Under the pieces are notes generated by a model. It was not told the origin of the DNA, did no database searches, and saw only the letters and a list, made by a program, of their open reading frames with translations. Of a stretch of 64,000 nt of DNA, positions 51,572 to 60,701 are shown piece by piece; position 1 is the first letter of the stretch, and each line of letters starts with the position of its first letter. The DNA is taken from assembly GCF_002165375.2 (NCBI RefSeq), contig NZ_CP032134.1:3038001-3102000 (forward strand). Direction: 5' to 3'. Position numbers and translations under genes: made by a program. The DNA comes from Acinetobacter chinensis. GTDB lineage: Bacteria; Pseudomonadota; Gammaproteobacteria; Pseudomonadales; Moraxellaceae.

Positions 51572-51689
51572 TTAAAGTAAAATTTCATCAGAACTTACTT
51601 GTAAATGGGTCAAATAGACACAATCTATACAGTAGAGCGTTGCCTTTATCCAAGACACGAGCAACGTCATCTACACAAGGAGTTACCTC

Positions 51690-53387
51690 ATGATGTTGGC
51701 TGATCCAAGTAAAAAATACCGTCGCATGTACCAGCGTGTAGACTTGCCTGACCGTCAATGGCCTGACAACGAAATCAATAAAGCGCCTATCTGGATGAGC
51801 ACGGATCTTCGTGATGGTAACCAGGCGATTTTCGAACCGATGAACATTGAACAGAAGTTCAAAATGTTCCAGATGCTGGTGAAAATCGGTTTCAAACATA
51901 TTGAAATTGGCTTCCCTTCAGCGTCTCAGGTGGACTTTGATTTCACACGTAAACTGATTGAAGAAGGTCATATTCCTGAAGATGTTTATATCGAAGTTTT
52001 AGTACAGGCACGTGATCATTTGATTGCACGTACGTTTGAATCTTTACAAGGTGCAAAGCGTGCCATCGTGCATATTTACAACTCAAACTCTCCAACTTTC
52101 CGTCAGAAAGTGTTGAATGTTGATGTTGCAGGTGCAAAACAACTGGCAATCAATGCTGCAACCAAAGTCAAAGAATATGCAGCTAAACAGCCTGAAACAG
52201 ATTTTATTTTTCAGTACAGCCCTGAATGCTTTACTGCAACGGAACTGGAAGTTGCTAAAGACGTATGTGATGCTGTAACTGAAATCTGGGAAGCATCACC
52301 TGAAAATAAAGTGATCCTGAACTTACCTGCAACGGTTGAAGTTTCTGGTCCTCACGTTTATGCAGACCAGATTGAATGGATGCACCGTAACTTACAGCGT
52401 CGTGATGGTGTGATCATTTCAGTTCACTGTCATAACGACCGTGGTTGTGGGATCGCTGCATCTGAATTAGCCATCATGGCAGGTGCTGACCGTGTAGAAG
52501 GTTGTGTATTTGGTAATGGTGAACGTACTGGTAACGTCGACGTTGCTGCGATTGCATTGAACATGTACACCCAAGGTGTGCCATGTGAACTGGATTTCTC
52601 AAATATCAACGAAATCATCGCGACTGTTGAAGAATGCACAGGCTTACCTGTACACCCACGTCATCCGTATGCAGGTGACTTAGTATTTACAGCATTCTCA
52701 GGTTCACACCAGGATGCGATTAAAAAAGGTTTCGAGTTCCAGAAGAACGAAGAAATGTGGGATATGCCTTACTTGCCAATTGACCCGCGTGATTTAGGTC
52801 GTGACTACGATGCGGTGATCCGTGTTAACTCACAATCCGGTAAAGGTGGTATTGCGTACTTGTTGGAATCCAACTACAACGTGGTGTTACCTCGTCGTTT
52901 ACAGGTTGAATTCTCTCAGGTGGTTCAGCAGGTTGCCGATGATGAAGGTGTGGAAGTCACCGCTCAACAGATCTGGACATTGTTCAAAGACACTTATGTT
53001 GCAGCCAAAGATGCGCATTATTCAGCGAAGAACTATCGTCTGTCAGATGAAAACGGCAATCAGGTGATTGAGCTTGATGTGGTTGTAAATGGTGAAACTC
53101 AGCATTTACGTGGTGAAGGCAACGGTCCGATTTCTGCAATTCTGAATGCACTTCAGTTGCCGATTGATGTTCTGAATTATGAAGAACGCGGTATCAGCTC
53201 TGGTGCACATGCCAAAGCACTGGCATTGATTGAACTTCAGGTTCAGGGTACAGGTAAATCTGCATTTGGTGCAGGCGTACATGACAATATTGTCACTTCA
53301 TCCATTGAAGCGATTATTGCAGCAACCAACCGCCTGATTGAACAGGGTGTGTTAAGTACTGACCAGGTTATTGCTGCTGCTGTTTAA
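51690..53387 (+). CDS. leuA: 2-isopropylmalate synthase
   Basis: A 565-residue enzyme committing to leucine synthesis. The opening [15 protein letters not shown], the metal and catalytic [34 protein letters not shown] and the C-terminal LeuA regulatory domain (from about residue 430, with [18 protein letters not shown]) are clear. The length places it in the longer LeuA type 2 group rather than the 520-residue E. coli form. AAGGAG lies 7 bp before ATG 51690. Confidence 0.95.
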   Translation: MMLADPSKKYRRMYQRVDLPDRQWPDNEINKAPIWMSTDLRDGNQAIFEPMNIEQKFKMFQMLVKIGFKHIEIGFPSASQVDFDFTRKLIEEGHIPEDVYIEVLVQARDHLIARTFESLQGAKRAIVHIYNSNSPTFRQKVLNVDVAGAKQLAINAATKVKEYAAKQPETDFIFQYSPECFTATELEVAKDVCDAVTEIWEASPENKVILNLPATVEVSGPHVYADQIEWMHRNLQRRDGVIISVHCHNDRGCGIAASELAIMAGADRVEGCVFGNGERTGNVDVAAIALNMYTQGVPCELDFSNINEIIATVEECTGLPVHPRHPYAGDLVFTAFSGSHQDAIKKGFEFQKNEEMWDMPYLPIDPRDLGRDYDAVIRVNSQSGKGGIAYLLESNYNVVLPRRLQVEFSQVVQQVADDEGVEVTAQQIWTLFKDTYVAAKDAHYSAKNYRLSDENGNQVIELDVVVNGETQHLRGEGNGPISAILNALQLPIDVLNYEERGISSGAHAKALALIELQVQGTGKSAFGAGVHDNIVTSSIEAIIAATNRLIEQGVLSTDQVIAAAV

Positions 53388-53414
53388 GCATTGCTTAGAA
53401 AATAAAAGACTTTA

Positions 53415-53447
53415 GAAAGGATACCCCAGATGGTATCCTTTCTTTTA
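53415..53447 (+). terminator. terminator of leuA
   Basis: Stem gaaaggatacc / ggtatcctttc, six-base loop, then TTTTA. Confidence 0.88.
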
Positions 53448-53484
53448 TTTCTTCACTCTAAAGAATTTAAGGCGAATTATTCCT

Positions 53485-54645
53485 GTGTCTTTACCAGTTG
53501 ACTCAGTGGGTGTTGTCACCCCAGAAAAGTTTCAGTTTGAAGAGCCATTAGAGCTTGAATGCGGCCGAATCCTTCCACGTTTTGAAATTATGGTCGAAAC
53601 TTATGGTGAGCTCAATGCAGACCGATCGAATGCGGTTTTAATCTGTCATGCACTGTCAGGACATCACCATGCTGCCGGTTATCATCATGAAGATGACAAA
53701 AAACCAGGATGGTGGGATGCCTGTATAGGTCCAGGAAAAGCCATCGACACTTCAAAGTTTTTTGTCGTTGCCTTAAACAATATTGGTGGATGCAGTGGTT
53801 CTACAGGACCCACTTCGCCGAACCCTGAAAATGAAAACCGTCCTTATGGACCGGATTTTCCATTGGTCACTGTCCGTGACTGGGTCAAAACTCAGGCGAT
53901 GCTCTCTGACCGTATGGGTATAAATACCTGGTATGCTGTGATTGGTGGTTCTCTTGGTGGTATGCAGGCGCTGCAATGGTCTGTGGATTACCCTGACCGC
54001 CTGCAGAAATGCGTCATCATTGCCAGTGCACCTAAACTTTCAGCCCAGAATATTGCCTTTAACGAAGTTGCACGTCAGTCCATCTTATCTGACCCTGACT
54101 TTCATAATGGTCGATACCTGGAGCATGACAGCTATCCAAAACGTGGTTTAATTCTGGCACGCATGGTTGGACATATCACCTATCTGTCTGAAGAAGCCAT
54201 GAAACAGAAATTTGGACGCGATCTGAAGTCCGGCAAATTTATGTACGGCTTTGATGTGGAATTCCAGGTGGAAAGCTATCTGCGTTATCAGGGTGAACAG
54301 TTCAGCCGTAATTTCGATGCCAACACTTATCTGATCATGACCAAGGCACTGGACTACTTTGATCCATCGCGTGAGTATGAACAGTCATTGAAAAAAGCGA
54401 TGGCAAACACAAAATGTCAGTTTATGGTGATCTCGTTTACCACTGACTGGCGCTTCACTCCACAACGCTCTCAGGAGATTGTGGATGCCCTGATCAGCAA
54501 CCATAAACCGGTCAGTTATCTGGACATTGATGCAGAACAGGGACATGACTCCTTCCTGTTCCCTATTCCTTTATATGTCAAATCCTTACGTGCCTTTTTA
54601 GGTGGGGTTGAACACCTGAATGCAACACCACGGGAGACAGTATAA
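53485..54645 (+). CDS. metX: homoserine O-acetyltransferase (or succinyltransferase) MetX
   Basis: A 386-residue alpha/beta-hydrolase-fold acyltransferase of methionine synthesis. The nucleophile elbow is [12 protein letters not shown] (Ser about 152), the acid is in [10 protein letters not shown], and the His is in [25 protein letters not shown] is the family block. MetX proteins may use acetyl- or succinyl-CoA and sequence inspection cannot decide. GTG start at 53485. The stop overlaps the metW start by 1 bp. Confidence 0.93.
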   Translation: MSLPVDSVGVVTPEKFQFEEPLELECGRILPRFEIMVETYGELNADRSNAVLICHALSGHHHAAGYHHEDDKKPGWWDACIGPGKAIDTSKFFVVALNNIGGCSGSTGPTSPNPENENRPYGPDFPLVTVRDWVKTQAMLSDRMGINTWYAVIGGSLGGMQALQWSVDYPDRLQKCVIIASAPKLSAQNIAFNEVARQSILSDPDFHNGRYLEHDSYPKRGLILARMVGHITYLSEEAMKQKFGRDLKSGKFMYGFDVEFQVESYLRYQGEQFSRNFDANTYLIMTKALDYFDPSREYEQSLKKAMANTKCQFMVISFTTDWRFTPQRSQEIVDALISNHKPVSYLDIDAEQGHDSFLFPIPLYVKSLRAFLGGVEHLNATPRETV

Positions 54646-55238
54646 TGCGTATTGATCATCAGCTTGCAGAGACATGGATTAAACCCGATTCCAAAGTGCT
54701 TGACCTCGGTTGTGGTGATGGTGAACTGCTGGCGCATATGAGCAAAAAACACAATATCCGTGCCTATGGTCTGGAAATTGACCAGGAAAAGATTGCAATT
54801 GCAGTCAGTAGAGGGTTAAATATTATACAGCAGGACTTAAACCTCGGTTTGAGTCGTTTTGCCGACCAGTCTTTTGACTATGTTGTCATGGCACAGGCTT
54901 TGCAAGCCGTAGATGCACCAGACGTTTTATTACGTGACATGGTGCGCGTGGGAAAACAGGCAATTATTACTTTTCCAAACTTTGCACACTGGAAGACCCG
55001 TTCTTTCCTGGCACTGAAAGGAAAAATGCCTGTTTCTGAAGCCCTACCCTATATGTGGTACAACACGCCTAATATTCATTTATGTACTTTCCGTGACTTT
55101 GAAGCTTTATGTGCTGAAAATAACATCCGGATTATTAACCGACTCGCCGTAAATGGGGACCAGCAAGGTAGTTTACTCAGTAAACATCTCCCGAATCTGT
55201 TTGGTGAAGTCGCAATTTATCGAGTGAGCGCTCTATGA
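54645..55238 (+). CDS. metW: methionine biosynthesis protein MetW
   Basis: A 197-residue protein with a SAM-binding fold: VLDLGCGDGELLAHM, YGLEIDQEKI, FDYVVMAQALQAV. It is found next to metX in Pseudomonas and relatives and needed there for MetX activity. ATG 54645 overlaps the metX stop (TAATG), indicating translational coupling. The family block NFAHWKTRSFLALKGKMPVSEALPYMWYNTPNIHLCTFRDFE is intact. Confidence 0.95.
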   Translation: MRIDHQLAETWIKPDSKVLDLGCGDGELLAHMSKKHNIRAYGLEIDQEKIAIAVSRGLNIIQQDLNLGLSRFADQSFDYVVMAQALQAVDAPDVLLRDMVRVGKQAIITFPNFAHWKTRSFLALKGKMPVSEALPYMWYNTPNIHLCTFRDFEALCAENNIRIINRLAVNGDQQGSLLSKHLPNLFGEVAIYRVSAL

Positions 55239-55822
55239 AAAAAATATTATTCAGCACACTGGTTGTTGGACTGTTCAGCATTCAGACTCATGCAGACTAT
55301 GTAGCTCCTGCCCCATCTGTTTCAAGTCAGGCAGCACAGTATTCTGTAATGGACATTAACAGCCTGAGCAAAGCTGCAAAAGCAGGTCAGCCTGGCGCAC
55401 AGTTTTACCTGGCAACCAAATATCAGCATGGTAAAGATGTACAGAAAGATGACCATCAGGCATTTGCCTGGTATAAAGCAGCTGCCGATCAGGGACTGTC
55501 TCCTGCTCAGCTGAATGTTGGCCGTATGCTTGCTGATGGTATCGGAACCCGAAAAGACGAAGCGCTTGCCCGTAAATATTTTGAAAAAGCGGCCAGTCAT
55601 GGTGATAACCGCGCCAGCTTTAACCTTGCCATGATGGATGAGCAGAAGAAAAACTACATGGGTGCTTACCAGTGGTATGAACTGTCCACACGTGACGGTA
55701 TGCTGGATAATAAAGTCATCAACATGTCTGAAGCGAAAAAAACCGCTCTGGCTGCCAACCTGACACCAGATCAGATCCGTACTGCGCGTGACCGTGCAGA
55801 CCAATGGATTCAGGCACAGTAA
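55235..55822 (+). CDS. Sel1-repeat secreted protein
   Basis: A 195-residue protein with a signal peptide (LFSTLVVGLFSIQTHA, cleavage after about residue 20). At least three Sel1-like repeats of about 36 residues follow: AAKAGQPGAQFYLATKYQHGKDVQKD, AADQGLSPAQLNVGRMLADGIGTRKD, AASHGDNRASFNLAMMDEQKK. Such repeats mediate protein contacts in the envelope. ATG overlaps the metW stop by 4 bp (ATGA), so it is in the met operon although nothing links it to methionine. Confidence 0.88.
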   Translation: MKKILFSTLVVGLFSIQTHADYVAPAPSVSSQAAQYSVMDINSLSKAAKAGQPGAQFYLATKYQHGKDVQKDDHQAFAWYKAAADQGLSPAQLNVGRMLADGIGTRKDEALARKYFEKAASHGDNRASFNLAMMDEQKKNYMGAYQWYELSTRDGMLDNKVINMSEAKKTALAANLTPDQIRTARDRADQWIQAQ

Positions 55823-55838
55823 GCTGTATTTTGAAAAA

Positions 55839-55866
55839 CCAAAGCACCTACGGGTGCTTTTTTATT
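55839..55866 (+). terminator. terminator of the metX-metW-Sel1 operon
   Basis: Stem aaagcacc / gggtgcttt around loop tac, followed by T; it also lies at the end of the convergent zinc-ribbon gene. Confidence 0.8.
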
Positions 55867-56126
55867 TACCAGAACCAATGCTTTTTCATCGCACCTAAAA
55901 ACTCTTGTGTAATTGGATAACCTGAAGCAGAACCAATGACAGAATCAATATCGCATGATGGACACATCGCAGTATCATCATGATCGACCCACTTCGTTAT
56001 CTCCTGATAATCGAAAATATCCAGACAATAAAAACAGCCACACGTATCACTTTCACTCAAAAGCTTACGGTGACAACTTGATGTTTTATGCGCTGCGATA
56101 ATGTCTGATGAGTCAAAATTTTTCAT
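55866..56126 (-). CDS. zinc-ribbon cytoplasmic protein, unknown function
   Basis: An 86-residue protein from ATG 56126. Two Cys pairs, CGCFYC (about 28-33) and CPSC (about 54-57), would bind one zinc. The blocks CFYCLDIF, EITKW and GSASGYPIT near the C-terminus match a widespread small family usually annotated only as cytoplasmic protein. An upstream in-frame ATG at 56189 is less likely. Function unknown. Confidence 0.7.
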   Translation of the reverse strand: MKNFDSSDIIAAHKTSSCHRKLLSESDTCGCFYCLDIFDYQEITKWVDHDDTAMCPSCDIDSVIGSASGYPITQEFLGAMKKHWFW

Positions 56127-56297
56127 ATTTTTATTATCAATGATTGAAGGTATTAGCAATAAGCTAGCTGAGAAATCACGATTTATCAAATTCCGTATTT
56201 ACCTTTTTAAAGTATATAAAGTCGATCACAGTCATATTTTTCCACAGCAGGAACTGTAATGATGAGCTGAATATTCAAATAAAAATACGGAAATTAA

Positions 56298-57473
56298 ATG
56301 AAATCAGTCGTCTGTCAGAATGCCGAATTAAAAATAGAACACTTAACTGAACTGCTCCCTGCCAAAGGTCAGGTACTGCTGGACGTAATCCGCTGCGGAA
56401 TCTGTGGCAGTGACTTACACATGCAGCACAACTGCGACCATATGCATAACCTCGCTGCAAAAGTTGGCTTTAAGGGACTTGCCAGAAATTCAGATAAGTT
56501 TGTCATGGGACATGAATTTTGCGGAAAAATTGTCGATTATGGACCAAAGACACGTAAAAAATTCAAAACAGATACCCTGGTCTGTGCCATGCCTTTATTA
56601 CAACTGGAGGATTTGGGTTATCAGTCTACAGGGCTGTCACCCAATGCATCGGGTGGCTATGCGGAACAGGTTTTAGTCCAGTCCAGCCTGATGTTTGAAG
56701 TACCCAATGGTTTAGATGCAGACAGTGCTGCCATGACTGAACCGATGGCAGTTGCCTTGCATGCTGTTCGACGCAGCCGGATTAAAACCAGTGAACCTGC
56801 CATCGTGATCGGTTGTGGTCCTGTCGGACTGGGTATTATTTTGATGTTAAAAGCTGCTGGTGTGAAAAAAGTCATCGCCAGTGACTTCTCAGCTAACCGT
56901 CGCAAACTGGCTGAGCGTTGTGGTGCAGATGCAGTGATTGATCCTGCACAGAACTCCCCTTTTGAAAACTGGAAAGAGCTTGGTTTACTGGGCGATGCAG
57001 CCGAAGCACTGAATTATGGTTTAGGTCTTTTTGATAAAATTCAGGCGACAGGTATGCCGTGGTGGCATGCATGGCGTGTCGCAGATAAACTTGGTGCATT
57101 GCCAAAACGTCCTGTTATTTTTGAATGTGTGGGCGTTCCTGGAATCCTGCAACAGATCATTGATGGCGCACCGCTACTGTCCAAAATTATTGGCGTAGGT
57201 GTCTGCATGCAAAGTGACCGTATTGAGCCTGCTCTTGCTATTAATAAAGAAATCGAAATGCAGTTTGTTCTGGGCTATACCCCTTTAGAATTTCGCGATG
57301 CTTTACACATGATTGCAGAAGGCAAAATTGATTGCTCACCGCTGATTACAGGTATCGTGGGTTTAGATGGCGTGATCAATGCATTTTCTGCACTGCGTGA
57401 CCCTGAGCAGCACGCAAAAATCCTGGTTGATCCAAAAAAAACGGGGGGTGATATTAATATTATTAAAAAATAA
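56298..57473 (+). CDS. zinc-dependent medium-chain alcohol dehydrogenase
   Basis: A 391-residue MDR oxidoreductase. The catalytic-zinc ligand block RCGICGSDLHMQH (about 35-47) and GHEFCG (about 74-79) are present, and AIVIGCGPVGLGII (about 171-184) is the NAD(P)-binding motif. The structural-zinc lobe with four cysteines is absent: VCAMPLLQLEDLGYQSTG occupies its place. There is also an insertion rich in aromatics (FDKIQATGMPWWHAWRVADKL) in the cofactor domain. Substrate unknown. Standalone gene. Confidence 0.83.
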   Translation: MKSVVCQNAELKIEHLTELLPAKGQVLLDVIRCGICGSDLHMQHNCDHMHNLAAKVGFKGLARNSDKFVMGHEFCGKIVDYGPKTRKKFKTDTLVCAMPLLQLEDLGYQSTGLSPNASGGYAEQVLVQSSLMFEVPNGLDADSAAMTEPMAVALHAVRRSRIKTSEPAIVIGCGPVGLGIILMLKAAGVKKVIASDFSANRRKLAERCGADAVIDPAQNSPFENWKELGLLGDAAEALNYGLGLFDKIQATGMPWWHAWRVADKLGALPKRPVIFECVGVPGILQQIIDGAPLLSKIIGVGVCMQSDRIEPALAINKEIEMQFVLGYTPLEFRDALHMIAEGKIDCSPLITGIVGLDGVINAFSALRDPEQHAKILVDPKKTGGDINIIKK

Positions 57474-57558
57474 TAAAAGTATTTATCGATACTTTTATGC
57501 TATTCCATTTTCGATCCTAAAGGTATAATTTAATATTTATTAACAAGATAGATAAATT

Positions 57559-58212
57559 ATGCCAACATGGTTAGAAGATGTAATAAAAGGTCTAAATAAT
57601 ATAGATGGTATAGGGACTCTTCAGGAAATTTATGATGCCGTCTCAACTTTACGACCAGAACCACATCCCAAAAGCTATACTGCTATTATAAGAAGAACAT
57701 TAGAATCAAACTCTTCTGATTCAGAAGCTTTTAATAAAAAAAATGATCTTTTTTATTCTGTTAATGGGATAGGTGGCGGTATTTGGGGAATCCGTACGTC
57801 ATTAAATTCCACACCTGTAGCTAAAGACATTGATAACCCAGACTTACCTAATGGGAATCAAAATCCTAATAAATCTTTAACTACTACATATCGAATTTTA
57901 AGAGATACTCAATTAGCGATAAAAATAAAAAAACTTTACAATAATAAATGTCAGATTTGTAATCTAACAATTCCCTTAAAGAACGGAAATTTTTATTCAG
58001 AAGCACATCATATAATCCCTTTAGGAAAGCATAACGGATCTGATACACCTGAAAATATCATAGTACTATGCCCAAATCATCACGTCATGATGGATTATGG
58101 TTTAATCCCTTTAAAAATTAATGAAATTTACATCCATAAAAAACATAATATTTGTAAAAAAAGTATTAAATATCATAATCAAATCATATTTGAGAAACAG
58201 AATAATTTATAA
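57559..58212 (+). CDS. HNH endonuclease family protein
   Basis: A 217-residue protein. The C-terminal HNH nuclease reads CQICNLTIPLKNGNFYSEAHHIIPLGKHNGSDTPENIIVLCPNHH (about 131-176), with CxxC and CPNHH as zinc ligands and AHHI as the active site. The N-terminal 85 residues (GIGTLQEIYDAVSTLRPEP, YTAIIRRTLESNSSDSE) resemble a winged-helix domain of restriction-like proteins. Codon use is visibly more AT-rich than the neighbours, which suggests recent acquisition. No methyltransferase partner is adjacent. Confidence 0.82.
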   Translation: MPTWLEDVIKGLNNIDGIGTLQEIYDAVSTLRPEPHPKSYTAIIRRTLESNSSDSEAFNKKNDLFYSVNGIGGGIWGIRTSLNSTPVAKDIDNPDLPNGNQNPNKSLTTTYRILRDTQLAIKIKKLYNNKCQICNLTIPLKNGNFYSEAHHIIPLGKHNGSDTPENIIVLCPNHHVMMDYGLIPLKINEIYIHKKHNICKKSIKYHNQIIFEKQNNL

Positions 58213-58273
58213 ATAAATTCACCACTAAAATCCGTTAAAATACCCTCCACGACTCAAACTCAGAGCAATTGAA

Positions 58274-58900
58274 ATGTCTGCACAAGATTGGTTATCCCAG
58301 GGCACACTGGTACTCGCAAGTAATAACAAAGGCAAAATTGCTGAATTTGAAAAACTGTTTGCCGAATTAGCCCTACCCGTTGAAGTGATCCCTCAGGGAA
58401 AACTCAATATCGAAGACGCGATTGAAGATGGTTTAAGTTTTATTGAAAATGCCATTATCAAAGCACGTCATGCCTCTAAAATTTCAGGTAAACCTGCAAT
58501 TGCAGATGACTCAGGAATCTGTGTCCCTGTTTTAGGTGGTGCGCCTGGTATCTACTCTGCACGTTATGCAGGTGAACACGGCGATGATGCTGCCAATAAT
58601 GCAAAACTGCTGGCAGACCTAAAACCTTATCGCCAGGATGGAAACCCAGTTCAAGGCATGTTCGTCTGTGTTCTTGCATTTGTACAACATGCAGAAGACC
58701 CGCTTCCGCAAATTTTCCAGGGCATCTGGCAAGGTGAAGTTCTGGAGCAGGCACGTGGTGAAAATGGCTTTGGTTATGATCCTTTATTCTGGTTACCCGA
58801 ACTGAACCTCTCAAGTGCTGAAATGAGTAAGGAAGAAAAGAATAAAATCAGCCACCGTGGTCAGGCAATGCAGTTATTTAAAGCAAGTTTAGAGAAGTAA
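58274..58900 (+). CDS. rdgB: non-canonical purine NTP pyrophosphatase (RdgB/HAM1)
   Basis: A 208-residue house-cleaning enzyme hydrolysing dITP, ITP and XTP. LVLASNNKGKIAEFEKLF is the substrate Ser-Asn-Lys motif, DDSGICVPVLGGAPGIYSARYAG is the metal and purine site, GFGYDPLFWLPE is the nucleotide-sandwiching Phe-Gly-Tyr-Asp, and KISHRGQAM closes it. Normal length. Confidence 0.95.
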   Translation: MSAQDWLSQGTLVLASNNKGKIAEFEKLFAELALPVEVIPQGKLNIEDAIEDGLSFIENAIIKARHASKISGKPAIADDSGICVPVLGGAPGIYSARYAGEHGDDAANNAKLLADLKPYRQDGNPVQGMFVCVLAFVQHAEDPLPQIFQGIWQGEVLEQARGENGFGYDPLFWLPELNLSSAEMSKEEKNKISHRGQAMQLFKASLEK

Positions 58901-58914
58901 ATCCCTATGAGAAT

Positions 58915-58952
58915 CCCCTCCTTTTTCAAAGGAGGGTTAGGGTTGATTCAAA
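58915..58952. repeat. short palindromic element (possible Acinetobacter dispersed repeat)
   Basis: The core cccctcctttttcaaaggag is an inverted repeat flanked by GGGTTAGGGTTGATT, 15-50 bp past rdgB. It lacks a T run, and its G-rich repeated tail looks like a dispersed intergenic element rather than a terminator. Copy number cannot be tested here. Confidence 0.4.
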
Positions 58953-58988
58953 GCTATGATAAGAAAGACTTTCTATTACTTAAATCAT

Positions 58989-59864
58989 TTACAATAAATG
59001 AACCACCACGCCATAAATCACACAGACCACCACACTGACCATTGTCCCCGAAGCGATGTATTTGGCTGAAATACCTGTACCCTGATAATCAGTTTCCAGT
59101 GCCACAATATTGGCGGCTGGGGGTAAACAGAACAATAAAAACATCACGCCAATATAAGTATTGATCTGGGGAAGTGGCAGAAAAAAATAAGCCAGTCCAC
59201 ACAGAATCAGACCACAGAACATTTTCAGTACAGCAAGTTTAGCGCTGGTCTGTATGTCCGCCCAGTGTACTTTGGTTTTTCTCAGCCACATGCCCAGAAC
59301 GCACATGCCTGCAAAACTCATACTCCATTTTGCCAGGGTGTAAATCCATTCAACCAGCAGAGTATTCTGAAACTGCTGTACATCAAAACAACGTAAAACA
59401 CCCGCAATCATCAAGGCAATCACAGGCGGAGACTGGAGCATTTTTTTCAACAGATACAGCTTTGCCTGCGGTTCAGAACTGACTGAAGTCACTGCCCAGG
59501 AGTTACCAAAAATTGAAACGCCGATATACAGAGGAATCATTGCCATGCTGTGTTCTGTGCCAAAAATGGCAATCGCAACAGGAAACCCAAGCCATGCCAT
59601 ATTGGTATAACTGAAACATAATGAAGCCAGACGGTCTCTGGAAAGTTTCAGATAAACAATGAACAGAATAAAACAGGAAAAAAAGGCAAACAGAATCAGC
59701 ATGACACTGCCTGTTTTGTAGAACACCATATTGTAAATAATCACAACAGGAATCAGCAGTCTTGCCAGCAGCATGGACAACAGCGGTTTCAGCTGAGTAG
59801 CGACAGCAGCTGATGCAAGCATAAGCCCGCAGATGAATGCCGCCAGAGGAAATAGCAAAGCCAA
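58989..59864 (-). CDS. AEC family (auxin efflux carrier-like) transporter
   Basis: A 291-residue inner-membrane protein with about ten hydrophobic helices in two halves. Typical motifs are the N-terminal LLIPVVIIYNMVF, FCFSYTNMAWLGFPVAIAIFGTE and the C-terminal LPPAANIVALETDY (P-x-A-x-N in the second half). Members export small organic acids such as malonate or malate; the substrate is unknown here. Confidence 0.87.
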   Translation of the reverse strand: MALLFPLAAFICGLMLASAAVATQLKPLLSMLLARLLIPVVIIYNMVFYKTGSVMLILFAFFSCFILFIVYLKLSRDRLASLCFSYTNMAWLGFPVAIAIFGTEHSMAMIPLYIGVSIFGNSWAVTSVSSEPQAKLYLLKKMLQSPPVIALMIAGVLRCFDVQQFQNTLLVEWIYTLAKWSMSFAGMCVLGMWLRKTKVHWADIQTSAKLAVLKMFCGLILCGLAYFFLPLPQINTYIGVMFLLFCLPPAANIVALETDYQGTGISAKYIASGTMVSVVVCVIYGVVVHLL

Positions 59865-59952
59865 GTTCGGTCATCCTTGATTGGGTCACTTATGCTATCA
59901 CGTCATTTTGGTTGCTGTCAGAAACATCCCGTTCATAGCTACTGAAAAATCA

Positions 59953-59992
59953 ATGTCGTAAAACTGCAATACAGATGTCACATCGCTGTCAC
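59953..59992 (+). promoter_or_regulatory. tandem Pho boxes upstream of tatABC
   Basis: Four 7-base units at exact 11-bp spacing: ATGTCGT (59953), CTGCAAT (59964), ATGTCAC (59975), CTGTCAC (59986). The last pair matches the Pho box form CTGTCAY-N4-CTGTCAY at 13 of 14 heptamer bases. A weak -10 (TGAGAT) lies ten bases downstream at 60003. Predicted PhoB binding, not demonstrated. Confidence 0.55.
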
Positions 59993-60035
59993 ACAGACCT
60001 GTTGAGATAGTTGCAATAAAACAGGAGATATAAAC

Positions 60036-60254
60036 ATGGCTGGATTATCAATTTGGCACGTTGTGATTTTCGCAATTGTGGTCATTTTACTGTTTGGTAC
60101 GTCCAAACTGAAAAACCTCGGCAAAGACGTGGGTGGTGCGGTCAAGGATTTTAAAAAATCCATTAAGGAAGATGAAGCTGAATCAGCGCAGTTAAAAGAT
60201 CCCCGTACGATTGAAGCAGATGTTAAAAGCACTGAAAGCTCGGTAAAAAGCTAA
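60036..60254 (+). CDS. tatA: Sec-independent protein translocase TatA
   Basis: A 72-residue pore-forming subunit of the twin-arginine translocase. The N-terminal membrane helix [22 protein letters not shown] is followed by the conserved amphipathic helix [19 protein letters not shown] and an acidic tail. The FGTSKL hinge (FG motif) is conserved. AGGAGAT precedes ATG 60036. First gene of tatABC. Confidence 0.95.
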   Translation: MAGLSIWHVVIFAIVVILLFGTSKLKNLGKDVGGAVKDFKKSIKEDEAESAQLKDPRTIEADVKSTESSVKS

Positions 60255-60266
60255 GCAGGTGATCTC

Positions 60267-60701
60267 ATGCTGAACCTGGGAATGACTGAAATACTGTGTT
60301 TTGCCATCATTGCTTTACTGGTGCTGGGTCCTGACAAACTTCCGGAAGCTGCACGTTTTGCGGGTAAATGGTACAACAAGATCAAACGTATGATCAGTAA
60401 TGTTCAGAATGATATTGATCGTGAACTGCGTATGTCTGAATTACGTGAACAGATGCAGAATGAAATGAAGCGTATTCAGGAACTGGAATCAAAAATGCAG
60501 GCTCAGATGAGTCAGCTACAGCAACAGACTGTATATCCAGCTGAGCAGCCACAAAAACAGCCTCTTTATTATTATCCATTTACACCCACAGTAAAACCCT
60601 GCCTGGCACACCGACCAGATATTAAAACCTTCGTTAAACAGCCAGATACTGAACTTAGCGACACAAAACAAGAAATTACACCACTGAAGGTAGCCGTTTA
60701 A
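60267..60701 (+). CDS. tatB: Sec-independent protein translocase TatB
   Basis: A 144-residue subunit that forms the TatBC substrate receptor. It starts MLNLGMTEILCFAIIALLVLGPDKLPEAARFAGKWYNKIK, the TatB pattern with the Glu in the helix and LGPxKLP. A long amphipathic and coiled-coil region (NDIDRELRMSELREQMQNEMKRIQELESKMQ) follows, then a Gln/Pro/Tyr-rich tail. The stop overlaps the tatC start by 1 bp. Confidence 0.94.
   Translation: MLNLGMTEILCFAIIALLVLGPDKLPEAARFAGKWYNKIKRMISNVQNDIDRELRMSELREQMQNEMKRIQELESKMQAQMSQLQQQTVYPAEQPQKQPLYYYPFTPTVKPCLAHRPDIKTFVKQPDTELSDTKQEITPLKVAV

Noticed and set aside
51413..51689. T-box or other leucine riboswitch in the leuA leader
   Set aside because: No T-box consensus and no leader-terminator with a T run; only a short cgttgc / gcaacg pairing is visible.
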